From positions 1 through 64,000 of the forward strand of contig NZ_QGHL01000008.1 in assembly GCF_003171715.1 (NCBI RefSeq): 64,000 bases of DNA. Direction: 5' to 3'. The position numbers and the translations under genes are program-made. The stretch is from Novosphingobium meiothermophilum (lineage in GTDB: Bacteria; Pseudomonadota; Alphaproteobacteria; Sphingomonadales; Sphingomonadaceae). Each line of letters begins with the position of its first letter. The first letter of the stretch is position 1. The notes beneath the pieces are model-generated. The model was given only the letters and a program-made list of their open reading frames with translations. It was not told where the DNA came from and searched no databases. Positions 17,624-26,617 of this stretch are shown one piece after another.

Positions 17624-19252
17624 CTATGCCGCCTTCGAGGAGGCTTGCGGCTTGTCTGGCACGATGCGTTCCGGAACAGCGCGAACCGACGCGAGGGCAG
17701 CGGCCTGATCCTCGCTCAGCGCAGCCCGTGCCGGGATGGCTCGCTGCGAACCTTCATCGCCAGCCTCGTGATACTCGGCATCCTCGTTCACGCACCAGGT
17801 GTCATAGATGCGTGCGCCCGCCGCGATGTTCTCCACCGTCAGCATCGCGGTCATCATCGCGTGATCCTGATTGTTGTAGCGATGCATCCCGTTGCGCCCC
17901 ACCATGTGCAGGGTCGGGTGTGCGGCTTCAAGTTCGGCACGCATCGCCGCAACATTGGCGGCATATTCGTCGTCATAGACCGGATAGGCCTTTTCCTGCC
18001 GCACGACCACGCCGCCGATCACCCTTTCGGGGCTGACAAGGCCAAGAATGGCCATTTCCCTCTTCGCCAGTTCGACCAGATCATCGTCGGAGCAATCCCA
18101 CAGGTCGTCGCCTTCGAAGCAGAAGTATTCCAGCCCCACGCAGGCCACACTCGGATCGGGGACCATTTCGGGCGACCATGACCGGAAGTTCTGGATGCGG
18201 CCAACCCTGACCTTGCTGTCGTGAATGTAGATCCAGTTATCGGGGAACAGCTCTTCTGAACGGATCTTCAGTGCTACGGTAAGGAAATCGCGGTATTTCA
18301 GGCGGCTCGCCTCAAGCGTGGCCTGCGGCAGGGGATGGAGCCGCGCGGCCAGTTCCCGCATCGGCGCAGAGCTTATGGCATGGGACGCCTCGATCACCAC
18401 ATCGCCCTGCGGCCCGGTCGCGGAAAGCCGCCACCCGCCCTTGCCGTCCGCGGCAAGCTGCCTCATGGCATGGCCCATCAGCACCTCGCCCTTGCCGGTA
18501 GCCACGATCTTGTCGCGCGCGGCGTCCCACATCATGCCTGGCCCAAGGCGGGGATAGCGGAAGGTTTCCAGCAAGGTCTTGGTCTGCATGCCGTCGTTCG
18601 GGCGCTTGTTGAGGCCAAGGCTTCGCTTCAGCCCGTCAACCACCGCGCCCCACAGCGAAAGCCCCTTGATGCGCTGCGCGGCCCAGTCGGCGCTCATCTC
18701 GTCGCAGGGCATCCCCCAGACCTTCTCGGTATAGGTCTTGAAGAAGATCGAATAGAGCTTGTGCCCGAACTGGTTGACGGTCCAGTCCTCGAAGCTTTTC
18801 ACATTACGATTGGGAAAGGCCTTGGCCTTGGCAAAGCTGGCCATGCACAGGGCCGAACGCACGACACCGAGATTCCACAGGGCCTCGAAGGCGCGCAAGG
18901 GATAGGAATAGAACTTGCCCTCGTAATAGATGCGGCTCATGCGCGGGCGCTGGATAAAGTCATCCGGCAGAATCTCGTTCCAGAGGTCCACTACCTGCTG
19001 CGATTTCGAGAAGAAGCGATGCCCGCCAATGTCGAAGCGATAGCCCTCGTGCTCGACCGTGCGGCTGATCCCGCCAACATAGATCGGGTCTTTCTCGATG
19101 ATCGCCACCGAAAAGCCGCGCTGCGTCAGCAGGTAGCCAGCCGTCAGGCCAGCAGGACCGGCACCGATGATTGCCACATCAACCTTGCGGTTGGGCGAAC
19201 CCGCGGGCGTTGCACCAGAATCACCACTGACTGAACCGGTCGCGTTAACCAT
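17624..19252 (-). CDS. FAD-dependent oxidoreductase, UDP-galactopyranose-mutase-like
   Basis: A 542-residue soluble flavoprotein. The dinucleotide-binding fold is clear at the N-terminus (VAIIGAGPAGLTAGYLL, residues about 26-42), followed by IEKDPIYVGGISRTV and GYRFDIGGHRFFSKS. This pattern belongs to the amine-oxidase/Glf-like superfamily, which includes UDP-galactopyranose mutase and protoporphyrinogen-oxidase-like enzymes. The middle segment FFKTYTEKVWGMPCDEMSADWAAQRIKG is compatible with a sugar-nucleotide mutase, but I cannot confirm this. It heads an operon with a GtrA protein and a GT-C-like protein, so it probably acts on a nucleotide- or lipid-linked sugar. A run of G (GGGGGG) serves as ribosome binding site. 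Confidence 0.82.
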   Translation of the reverse strand: MVNATGSVSGDSGATPAGSPNRKVDVAIIGAGPAGLTAGYLLTQRGFSVAIIEKDPIYVGGISRTVEHEGYRFDIGGHRFFSKSQQVVDLWNEILPDDFIQRPRMSRIYYEGKFYSYPLRAFEALWNLGVVRSALCMASFAKAKAFPNRNVKSFEDWTVNQFGHKLYSIFFKTYTEKVWGMPCDEMSADWAAQRIKGLSLWGAVVDGLKRSLGLNKRPNDGMQTKTLLETFRYPRLGPGMMWDAARDKIVATGKGEVLMGHAMRQLAADGKGGWRLSATGPQGDVVIEASHAISSAPMRELAARLHPLPQATLEASRLKYRDFLTVALKIRSEELFPDNWIYIHDSKVRVGRIQNFRSWSPEMVPDPSVACVGLEYFCFEGDDLWDCSDDDLVELAKREMAILGLVSPERVIGGVVVRQEKAYPVYDDEYAANVAAMRAELEAAHPTLHMVGRNGMHRYNNQDHAMMTAMLTVENIAAGARIYDTWCVNEDAEYHEAGDEGSQRAIPARAALSEDQAAALASVRAVPERIVPDKPQASSKAA

Positions 19253-19352
19253 CGAAACCCCCCATCACAAAGGCATTTTCGTCTTTGCAGGGAGGTGAAG
19301 GAAATTGGCTAAGACACGGTTAACGCGCGCTCCGGCAGCCGTGAAAACGCAA

Positions 19353-20048
19353 TCAGCCCTCGCCGAAACGTTTTCCGGGCAGGTGCGGGTCCGGCGGGGT
19401 GAGGATATCGCCGCCGTGCTCGCCGCCTTGCAGCGGCGCGGCGATCCGGGCCAGTTCGTCGAGCTTGAAGGTCTGCTCGAACAGCAGGCCATAGCGCGGG
19501 TGGCTGCGCCAGCGCACCTTTGCGTAGATCGGCGGCAGCAGGCTGGTCTCGATGCGGACCAGTTCGTTCATCAAGAGCCACTTGTCGCACTCGATGCAGG
19601 CGCCCTGCTGTGAAATGTCCTGAAAGGCCACGCGCACCACTTCGCCGCCCGAATGCAGCAGGGCATCAAGCTGAACCCGCAGCCGCACCTGCCGCTTGGG
19701 ATAGGCACCGTGCGCTTCATCCAGCAGGCGCTCGATGTCGACCTCGCGGGTGAAACGGAAGCCCGCGAACTCGTCCTGCGTCCAGACCAGTTCCACAGGG
19801 AAACGCTCGCCATTGCTCATTTCAACGGCCAGCGAGCGATAGGGCGGGAGCGGGGTGAACATGCGGATCTTCAGTCCTGTGGCCGAAGCATCGCGAATCA
19901 CGCAAAGGAACTCGGCGCTGTCGTCGACAATCAGCTTGGCGGCACGGATCAGCAGGGTAAAGCGCGGCGCGGCGCGTTTTTCGCCGCCATTTCCGGCCCC
20001 GTCCTGTCCGGCGCCTCGCGTTTCGTCGTCGTGGGCCAAGCCCTTCAT
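19353..20048 (-). CDS. Double PilZ-domain protein
   Basis: This 231-residue soluble protein contains two copies of the PilZ signature. In the first, RAAPR (residues 25-29, the RxxxR motif) is followed by DASATG (53-58, the DxSxxG motif) and VWTQDEFAGFRF. In the second, KRQVRLR (118-124) has Lys where the first Arg of RxxxR usually stands, followed by DISQQG (144-149). The first domain should bind cyclic di-GMP; the second may be altered. It lies 100 bases upstream of the flavoenzyme operon in the same direction, so it could share its regulation, but no shared transcript can be shown. Its target may be envelope glycan production or motility. Confidence 0.85.
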   Translation of the reverse strand: MKGLAHDDETRGAGQDGAGNGGEKRAAPRFTLLIRAAKLIVDDSAEFLCVIRDASATGLKIRMFTPLPPYRSLAVEMSNGERFPVELVWTQDEFAGFRFTREVDIERLLDEAHGAYPKRQVRLRVQLDALLHSGGEVVRVAFQDISQQGACIECDKWLLMNELVRIETSLLPPIYAKVRWRSHPRYGLLFEQTFKLDELARIAAPLQGGEHGGDILTPPDPHLPGKRFGEG

Positions 20049-20166
20049 CCCCTTGATGTGCCGTCAAGCCAGCCGGGCCTGAATGCGATTCCCCGGCGGA
20101 CCTGATCCTAATAACCAAGCCCTACCGGGGAGTTACCACAAGGGGATTGACAACAATTTAAGCGTA

Positions 20167-21255
20167 TTACTTCCTGCTAATACGATCGAGAACTTCGTCC
20201 CAGCGCACCAGCTTGAAGTTCTGCGCGGCAGGAGCATTATCGCCATCCTGCGCAACGAACAGCCCGGCCGGAAAATCGGGGCCGAAATCGCCCAGGGCCA
20301 GTTCGATGCCATCGGTCTCGCTTGTCGCGCCGAACCGGCCCGCGGCAATGCGGAAGCGACCCTTGAGCGCACCGGTTCCCAGATCGAGCAGGACATAGGC
20401 ATTATCGCCCTGGCTCGACGCCACGAGATAGCCCCCGCTTGCGCCATCGGGCGCCAGGGCCAGCCCTTCGACATCGGCCGCCAGCCCCTTGTCCGCGCCG
20501 ACCATGGCAAATGCCTCGGCGGCGAGCGTCGGCGCCTTCAGATCGACCTTCCAGATGCCGACGTCCTCTTCGGCAACGAACAGCGTGCCCGTGCGATCAT
20601 CCACCACGCAGCCTTCGGACTGCGTGGCGAACCTGACCGAACGCACATACTGCGCGCGAAGTGCGCCATCCGCATCGATCAGGCGGCTTTCCGCCACTTC
20701 GCCGTCCTTGAGCACGACATAGGCCCGCGCCAGTTCGCCTTCTGCCAGCCCCTTGCCCATGCAGAAGCCATAGGCTTCGGCCGGAGCATGGCCCGCAGGC
20801 AGAAACGCCTGCGCGCCCAGCGGGGTCAGCTTGCCGGTCTGGCCATCCAGCAGGAACAGCGCAATTTTCGGCACGGCGCGATCGGTGCGGTCGCTGGCGG
20901 CCACCAGAATGCGCCCCGGCGCCACTTCGCGCAGGTCCACATTGTTCAGCAGCCCGGCCGCGTTGTAATCGCGCACCCGGCCATCCAGACCATAGACGTA
21001 AAGCCCGGCCTTCTTGTCGGTGCCCACGATCAGGCTGGCTGCGGGGTTTGCCGCATTGCGCCAGATCGCCGGATCATCGGCTGCATCGGCGGCCCCGCCA
21101 GTGCCCACCGGGACGGTTTCGCCCGAAGCCTGCACGTCCACCGCCGGATAGACCGGGCCGGGCTGCCCGGCCATGGTGGCGCAGCCTGCCAGCGAGAGGG
21201 CGAGGACCGGCAGCATTGCCCCCGGTCCTGCCATGTTCAACACCGCCCGCAGCAT
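20167..21255 (-). CDS. Beta-propeller phytase (3-phytase), lipoprotein
   Basis: A 362-residue protein with the hallmarks of beta-propeller phytases: DDPAIW, LIVGTDKKAGLYVYGLDGR, NNVDLREV, SEGCVVDDRTGTLFVAEEDVGIWK and DVEGLAL, which supply the calcium and phosphate binding residues. The N-terminus has a lipobox (LAGC, Cys25), so the mature enzyme is probably anchored as a lipoprotein. It releases phosphate from inositol hexakisphosphate. The ATG at 21255 overlaps the stop of the upstream TonB receptor gene (TGATG), so the two are one operon. A second ATG at codon 14 would still keep the lipobox. Length is close to the usual 350-380 residues. Confidence 0.92.
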   Translation of the reverse strand: MLRAVLNMAGPGAMLPVLALSLAGCATMAGQPGPVYPAVDVQASGETVPVGTGGAADAADDPAIWRNAANPAASLIVGTDKKAGLYVYGLDGRVRDYNAAGLLNNVDLREVAPGRILVAASDRTDRAVPKIALFLLDGQTGKLTPLGAQAFLPAGHAPAEAYGFCMGKGLAEGELARAYVVLKDGEVAESRLIDADGALRAQYVRSVRFATQSEGCVVDDRTGTLFVAEEDVGIWKVDLKAPTLAAEAFAMVGADKGLAADVEGLALAPDGASGGYLVASSQGDNAYVLLDLGTGALKGRFRIAAGRFGATSETDGIELALGDFGPDFPAGLFVAQDGDNAPAAQNFKLVRWDEVLDRISRK

Positions 21256-24074
21256 CAGAAGTTGAACCGCACGCCGGCCATGTAGCGACGGCCGAAGCGT
21301 TCATATTCGATGGTGTAGATGTCGGTGTGCGGAGTCGGCGTTCCCGTTGCCGTCAGCAGGTTGCCCGGTTCGGAATAGCGACGGCCCGGCTGGTTGAGCA
21401 GGTTCGAGGCATCGAAGAACACCTCGAAGTTCTTCGTCACGGCATAGCGCGCCGAGAAATCCATCTCGTCGTCCGCCGCCCAGTAGGTATCGCCCGCATC
21501 GGTCAGATCGTCGGCATAGCCATCAAGCCATGCGCTGCGGCGCTGATACTGGAGGCGCAGGGTCAGGCCATACTTCTCGTAATAGAAGCCTGCGTTGTAA
21601 ACCCAGTCGGACGTGCCGGGCAGGCGCACCTTGCGGTTTGGCACCACGATTGCCCCGGCCGCGTTCAGGATGGCGGGCTTGGTGACAGCGCTGTTGTTGT
21701 AGGTCAGGTTCGCGCTGATGCCGAAACCGCCCATCCACGCGGGCAGGCCAATCTGTTCGGTCCAGGGTTCGATCTGGAGCTGGGCTGCCAGTTCAAAGCC
21801 ATAGACGCGGCCGTTGCCGCCATTGGTGATGCCGCTGAAGGCATACTGCGAACGGTCAACGCCATCGAAGTTCAGCGCAGTCGAGTTGAAGGTGCGGCGC
21901 TGGGTATAGAGCACGTCCTTCACGTCCTTGTAGAACAGACCCGCCATCAGGTAGCCCTGCGGCTTCACATACCATTCGAAGTATGCGTCCACGCCATAGG
22001 CGCGTTCCGGCTTCACGGCCGGATTGCCGCCGGAAATCGTGAGGTTGGCATCGTTCACCACCACGTTCGGACGCAGCAGGTCATAGTCTGCGCGCGCGGC
22101 ACCGCTGTTGAACGAGAGGCGCAGCTTCTTGTCGTCGGCCACGTCGTAGTTCACATGAAGACTGGGGAAAGCAAGCGTCTGGCTCGCCTCGGCGGTCACG
22201 AGCGTGGCGGCATTGCCGAAGGTTGCCTGCGCGATGCCACGGTTCTTCAGGTGTTCCACGCGAACCCCGCCGACGATCGAGCCCCAGTCATAGCGCAGGG
22301 TGCCCATGGCAAAACCGGCATAGACCTGCTCGCGCACGTCGTAGTTGTTGCCCGTGTTGGGCGTGAAGGCAAAGGCGCCGCGCGCGGCTTCCGAAACCTG
22401 GCGCATCTTCGCGGTGTCGAAGTAGCGGAAGGTGTAACCCATCGGAATCTTGCCGAGGAAGGCCTGATCGATCGAGAAATCGTTGTAGTTCGTGGGGATG
22501 CCGATGGCCGTAAAGCCGGCAGCCGTGTTCACGAGGATCTGGTTCTCGTCGGCCACCTTGGTGCGCTGGTCGAACTGGAAGCCGACCTTGAAGGTGGCGT
22601 TGCTGCCAAGAAACTCGGCATCCTTCGAAACGATCAGGCGTCCGGTATAGGCCTTGGTCGTATCCACCGCATCAAGCACGCGCAGCGAGGTCAGCGGCTT
22701 GGTGAATGTATCGATGGCCGTGACCGGTGTTCCGGCGGTGTAGCGGGTCGGGCTGGAAAGCTGCACCGTGGTGAACAGTTGCGGCGTGCTGCGCAGCGGA
22801 TTGGTGAAATCATAGACCACCGTCGGACGCAGGGTGCGGGTCGAAGGGCTGTCCCAACGCGCCTCACCCACGACCGAGCGGTCATCCTTCGATTCGGTGT
22901 AGTTGCCCAGCCAGTTGACCTTCCAGCCATCACCGAAATCGTGCGTGCCTTCCAGCGTGTTGGTGAAGATCGACTGGCGGAAGGCGCGCAATGTCGAACG
23001 CTGGTTGATGTCGATGCCATAGACTGTGCCCGTCAGCGGCGTGTTGCCGATGCAGACATCGGCATAGCCCGTGGTGGTGGGCGTGGTGTTGACCGTGATC
23101 GGGCAGGCAGCCGAGCTGGTGGCCAGATCGCTCTGCCGGTCGTCGAGATCGAAGATGTAGTTGTCGCGCGCCTCGTCGTCGGTGAAGATCGTATAGACCG
23201 AACGCACCGAAATCATGTGATCGTCGTTGGGCTTCCAGTCCAGACGGCCCGATGCCGACCAGTTGCGCCGCGTCAGGCGATAGAGCTTGTTCTCGGTTTC
23301 ACGCGCCCAGAAGCGGGTGCCATTGCCGGGGCGCTGGTCCTGCGAAACGCGCTCCCAGTCGGTTTCGAAGTTGTCGGTAATCATGTTGCGTTCGAAGAAC
23401 GTGCCCGAAACGAGAATGCCGATCTCGCCGTCGCCTGCCTTGAAGCGGTCGGACAGCACCAGCGAGCCTTCGTATTCGCGGCGGTCGCCCAGTTCGGCAT
23501 AGCCGATCCCGGCCTTGCCCTGAACGTGCAGTCCCGGAAAATCGAAGGCAGAGCGGGTGATGACGTTGACGTTGCCCGAAACCGTCTCGCCCGGCATGTC
23601 GGGCGTCACCGCCTTTGAAACGATCACCTGCTTGGCAATGGCCGATGGGATCGAATCGAAGCGCGCATCGCGGCCTTCGGGACTGACGACGTTGATCCCG
23701 TCGAAGCTCAGCGTGGTCCAGTAGTTCGGCGCGCCGCGCAGGCTGATGTAGCGGGCCTGGCCCTGATCGCGCTCAACCGCCACGCCCGGCAGACGGCCGG
23801 TGGCCTGCGCGATGTTCTGGTCGGGCAGACGGCCCGCGCTGTCGGCCGAAAGCACCGTCACGAGCGAATCGGAATTCTTCTGCACCTGAAGCGCGGCGGC
23901 TTCGGATTCGGCGATCGGGCGCTGTCCCGTCACCACGATGCCGGGCTGCTCCTCCTCGCCTTCGGGCGCTTCCTGCGCGCTGGCGGTTGCGGTGAAGGCG
24001 AGCGCGGTTGTGCCCAGCAGAAGCGCGCGCAGGAACGTCTGGCCGCGATCAGCGGCACGAAGCGAACGAAGCAT
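21255..24074 (-). CDS. TonB-dependent receptor, probably for phytate or its products
   Basis: An outer-membrane receptor of 939 residues, ATG at 24074 with AAGGGGGG seven bases before it. The signal peptide ends near TATASAQ (residue about 34). The plug has GIVVTGQR, then GRLPDQNIAQATGRLPGVAV and ARYISLRGAPNYW, the subtype seen in receptors of Caulobacter and sphingomonads for complex substrates. The barrel ends in GVRFNF with terminal Phe. It is translationally coupled to the phytase gene. Beta-propeller phytases are known to sit next to TonB receptors in Gram-negative bacteria, so import of phytate or inositol phosphates is the best guess. Pho-box-like repeats lie 54-113 bases upstream. Confidence 0.92.
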   Translation of the reverse strand: MLRSLRAADRGQTFLRALLLGTTALAFTATASAQEAPEGEEEQPGIVVTGQRPIAESEAAALQVQKNSDSLVTVLSADSAGRLPDQNIAQATGRLPGVAVERDQGQARYISLRGAPNYWTTLSFDGINVVSPEGRDARFDSIPSAIAKQVIVSKAVTPDMPGETVSGNVNVITRSAFDFPGLHVQGKAGIGYAELGDRREYEGSLVLSDRFKAGDGEIGILVSGTFFERNMITDNFETDWERVSQDQRPGNGTRFWARETENKLYRLTRRNWSASGRLDWKPNDDHMISVRSVYTIFTDDEARDNYIFDLDDRQSDLATSSAACPITVNTTPTTTGYADVCIGNTPLTGTVYGIDINQRSTLRAFRQSIFTNTLEGTHDFGDGWKVNWLGNYTESKDDRSVVGEARWDSPSTRTLRPTVVYDFTNPLRSTPQLFTTVQLSSPTRYTAGTPVTAIDTFTKPLTSLRVLDAVDTTKAYTGRLIVSKDAEFLGSNATFKVGFQFDQRTKVADENQILVNTAAGFTAIGIPTNYNDFSIDQAFLGKIPMGYTFRYFDTAKMRQVSEAARGAFAFTPNTGNNYDVREQVYAGFAMGTLRYDWGSIVGGVRVEHLKNRGIAQATFGNAATLVTAEASQTLAFPSLHVNYDVADDKKLRLSFNSGAARADYDLLRPNVVVNDANLTISGGNPAVKPERAYGVDAYFEWYVKPQGYLMAGLFYKDVKDVLYTQRRTFNSTALNFDGVDRSQYAFSGITNGGNGRVYGFELAAQLQIEPWTEQIGLPAWMGGFGISANLTYNNSAVTKPAILNAAGAIVVPNRKVRLPGTSDWVYNAGFYYEKYGLTLRLQYQRRSAWLDGYADDLTDAGDTYWAADDEMDFSARYAVTKNFEVFFDASNLLNQPGRRYSEPGNLLTATGTPTPHTDIYTIEYERFGRRYMAGVRFNF

Positions 24075-24127
24075 TGGTAAGCCCCCCTTGGGAAAATCCT
24101 TGTCTAGGGGCGCGCTAGGCGCATTGT

Positions 24128-24187
24128 TTGACGGTGGAGCGACAGTTCGATGGCGGAAATATTAAAGCTGCGACGGAATTGTGACAC
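24128..24187 (-). promoter_or_regulatory. Two Pho-box-like 7-4-7 repeats upstream of the receptor-phytase operon
   Basis: On the minus strand GTGTCAC-AATT-CCGTCGC (24187-24170) and CTGTCGC-TCCA-CCGTCAA (24145-24128) each have two 7-bp half-sites with a 4-bp spacer, the layout of PhoB boxes (consensus half-site CTGTCAT). Each half-site matches 4-5 of 7 positions. The weak match makes this a hypothesis. Confidence 0.35.
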
Positions 24188-24217
24188 AGTCCCGCCTCAG
24201 GCAACCTTAAGCCACGA

Positions 24218-24286
24218 GGCCGTGGCAAGCCCACGCCACGGCCAGTGCGTCGGGGAATGTCTGGCCTTGCGCCCGGAAGGCCAGAC
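24218..24286 (-). terminator. Two hairpins behind the autotransporter gene
   Basis: GTCTGGCCTT (24259-24268) pairs with AAGGCCAGAC (24277-24286), and GGCCGTGGC (24218-24226) pairs with GCCACGGCC (24235-24243). Both stems are perfect. The first starts 19 bases after the autotransporter stop on the minus strand. Neither has a T-run, so they may stabilise mRNA ends or terminate weakly. Confidence 0.45.
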
Positions 24287-24313
24287 ACTCAGAAGGCGAG
24301 ACACTCAGAAGGC
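24283..24313. repeat. 16-bp tandem duplication over the autotransporter stop codon
   Basis: AGACACTCAGAAGGC occurs at 24283-24297 and again at 24299-24313, a period of 16. The copy at 24299-24313 contains the stop and the last Phe codon of the autotransporter gene; the other copy repeats both downstream. Confidence 0.85.
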
Positions 24314-26554
24314 AATACGCAGGCTCACGCTTCCACCCGCACGCGCGTCCTCGCCCTGCCCGGCCATGACATGCCCCGAAAGGTTCAGCAGCACGCCCCG
24401 TCCCAGCGCAAAGTCGAGGTCAAGGCCAAGCCGCCCCCAATCGCGTTGCTGACCGGGCGCAACCGTTGCAAAGGCGCCGACACCGATAATTGTCCCCGCA
24501 AGCGCGGGCCGCGCCTCGCCAAAGCGGTGAACCCATTCACCTGCCGCGCGCAGGCGCGTCATCTTGCCCAGACGGAAGGCCGCCGCCGCCCCCAGCCGCG
24601 TCTCGTCAAGACGGGCACCGGTCTTGCCAAGCGTGAGCGGAAAGCCGCCACCGGTTTCGGTATAGCCGTCCATGCTGGCATCAAGGTGGGTATAGGCCAG
24701 ATAGGGCGAAATGCCTGCCCCCTCGCCCAGCGACAGCGCATCCTGCCAGTCGATCCTTCCGCGCACCGCCCAGACGCGCGCCTTGGTGCGCCCGCGCGAA
24801 TGGTCGATCGTGGCGGCATTGGCATAGGCGCGGTCGATGTTCACGCGCCAGTCGCCGTAATATCCCAGCACGCTCAGCACCACCGGGCCATTTGCGGGCT
24901 TCACGTCGATCTCGCCAACCATGTGCCAGCCGTCCATCACGGTGCGGCCGCCCAGCGCAAGATCAAGTTCGGTGCGATCCGCGCCGCCGCCGATGCCCAC
25001 GCGCACCGTCTCGCCGAAATCGTGGCACAGGCCCAGCTCGGCGCTGTAGTTGCGCCGGTTGTTGCGGCTGCTGCCCGCGATGTCGCCGGTTGCCCAGGCG
25101 CAGGTTCTGCCATCCTGCGCAAAATCCGTCAGCGGGCGATGATGCGCCCCGAAAAGGGTGACGCTGGCGGCATTTATGACGTTCTGGAACGTCACCCCGC
25201 CGCTCTGCGAGACCGACTGGAGATAATCGAGCATGCCGATGAAGCCCCCGCCGCCGGTGGAACCGCCCCCGGCCGATCCATCAGTCGATCCGCCAGTCGA
25301 TCCATCGGTCGTTCCCCCGCTTGATCCCCCATCCGTCGTTCCGCCGCCCGTGCTTCCGCCGCCGGTCGATCCGCCATCTGTCGTTCCGTCGCTGGCCGGG
25401 GCGACGATGCGCGCGATGAACTGCTGCGTGGTCCCGTTGATCTGGCCTTCGCCGATCACCACGCGGCCATCGTCGCTGACGGCCGTTGCTTCGGTGAAGG
25501 TGTTCGATCCCACGGCCACGCTGTTGGCGCTCAGCCAGTCGGCAATGGTCTGGATGCCGCTTGCCGTCCAGCGCACGGCAACCGTATCCTGAATGCTTGG
25601 CACCACGCTCGACGGGCGGGTGGAATAGCCCACGATCACGCTGCCATCGGCATTGACGCCCAGCGCGCGGCTCGACTGGCCGGAAGGCAGGAAGCCCAGC
25701 CCCGTCATGCCGCCCGCGCGGGTCCACTTGATGGCCTGACTGTTGTCGCCGTTGCCACCCTTGGAGAACCCGACGACCGTGGAACCATCTGCCGATACAT
25801 CTGCGGCGAAGCTCGCCGGGAATGCCCCACCGGCATCGCCCGGCAAGACCCCAAGACCGACCATGCCGCCCTCGGCCGTCCAGACGAAGGCCTCGTTGGC
25901 CAGCCGGGTGCTGTTGGCCTCGCCCACGATCACGCTGCCATCGCGGCTGGTGCTGCGGGCGGAAGAGCTGGAGAAGTTCGCCGTGCCCTGAAGGTCTTGC
26001 GGCGCACCCTTGTCGGTCCACCGCACTGCCCGCAGACCTCCGCCAGTCGCCGCGCTGGCCCCCACGATCACCCGGCCATTGCCGGAAACAGCGTAGGCCA
26101 CGCTGTTCTGCGTTGCCGCGGCGCTCGACAGATGGTCGAGCACCGTGAGCGTGGTGCCCTCCCAGACAACCGCGCTGCCACGGCTCGAAAAGGTGGCCGC
26201 CGACGAGCCGACGATGACGCTGCCATTGTCTGAAACGCCGCGCGCCAGGACATAGGCATCGCCGCTGACGCCCGGCAAAGCCTCGAACCCCGTGGCCGTG
26301 ACGCGATAGGCGCGATAGGTCGTCGCATCCATGCGGACGGTGGCAGCGATGGTGTTGCCGTCGCCGGAAAGATCCTCGAAGCCCACCCCCAGAAGCTGCG
26401 CGGGTCTGCCTGCAATGGCCGCATCGCCGGTAATGCCGGCACTCTGCGCAAAGGCCGGAGCAGGCATGGACAGCACGGCGCATGGCGCGCTGAACAGCGC
26501 GATCCTGCCTGCCTCCAGAGCCAGTTGCTGAATGGCCGGACGGCGGATTTTCAT
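24305..26554 (-). CDS. Autotransporter with HAF-type extracellular repeats (type Va)
   Basis: Read from the ATG at 26554 the protein has 749 residues. The signal peptide runs to about residue 37 (APAFAQ). The passenger (about 40-385) contains repeated units such as DGSVIVGEAN, DGSTVVGFSKGG and DGSVIVGYST, each followed by AVRWT/AFVWT/AIKWT and a GLGFLP-type turn. This is the HAF repeat pattern of predicted extracellular propellers. A Gly/Ser/Thr/Asp-rich linker (about 386-440) leads to a 12-strand barrel domain ending in SLRIAF with terminal Phe. Function of the passenger is unknown; adhesion or a surface enzyme is possible. It is divergent from the CHAT gene, with an inverted repeat between them. 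An upstream in-frame start at 26617 lacks a signal peptide. Confidence 0.88.
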   Translation of the reverse strand: MKIRRPAIQQLALEAGRIALFSAPCAVLSMPAPAFAQSAGITGDAAIAGRPAQLLGVGFEDLSGDGNTIAATVRMDATTYRAYRVTATGFEALPGVSGDAYVLARGVSDNGSVIVGSSAATFSSRGSAVVWEGTTLTVLDHLSSAAATQNSVAYAVSGNGRVIVGASAATGGGLRAVRWTDKGAPQDLQGTANFSSSSARSTSRDGSVIVGEANSTRLANEAFVWTAEGGMVGLGVLPGDAGGAFPASFAADVSADGSTVVGFSKGGNGDNSQAIKWTRAGGMTGLGFLPSGQSSRALGVNADGSVIVGYSTRPSSVVPSIQDTVAVRWTASGIQTIADWLSANSVAVGSNTFTEATAVSDDGRVVIGEGQINGTTQQFIARIVAPASDGTTDGGSTGGGSTGGGTTDGGSSGGTTDGSTGGSTDGSAGGGSTGGGGFIGMLDYLQSVSQSGGVTFQNVINAASVTLFGAHHRPLTDFAQDGRTCAWATGDIAGSSRNNRRNYSAELGLCHDFGETVRVGIGGGADRTELDLALGGRTVMDGWHMVGEIDVKPANGPVVLSVLGYYGDWRVNIDRAYANAATIDHSRGRTKARVWAVRGRIDWQDALSLGEGAGISPYLAYTHLDASMDGYTETGGGFPLTLGKTGARLDETRLGAAAAFRLGKMTRLRAAGEWVHRFGEARPALAGTIIGVGAFATVAPGQQRDWGRLGLDLDFALGRGVLLNLSGHVMAGQGEDARAGGSVSLRIAF
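25230..25390. repeat. Low-complexity coding repeat (Gly/Ser/Thr/Asp linker)
   Basis: This stretch inside the autotransporter gene is made of short repeated codons for TDGGSTGG-type units. It separates passenger and barrel. Such repeats change length easily by slippage, so strain-to-strain variation is likely. Confidence 0.75.
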
Positions 26555-26617
26555 GAGTTCGGACCCCCGATGTGGAAATGGTCCGCCTCGATTGCGCATC
26601 GCGCCGGGCACGCTCAA

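Noticed and set aside
21048..23618. 856-codon plus-strand frame opposite the phytate receptor
   Set aside because: The composition (His/Arg/Gly-rich, no domains) is typical of an antisense frame, and the minus-strand receptor is clearly real.
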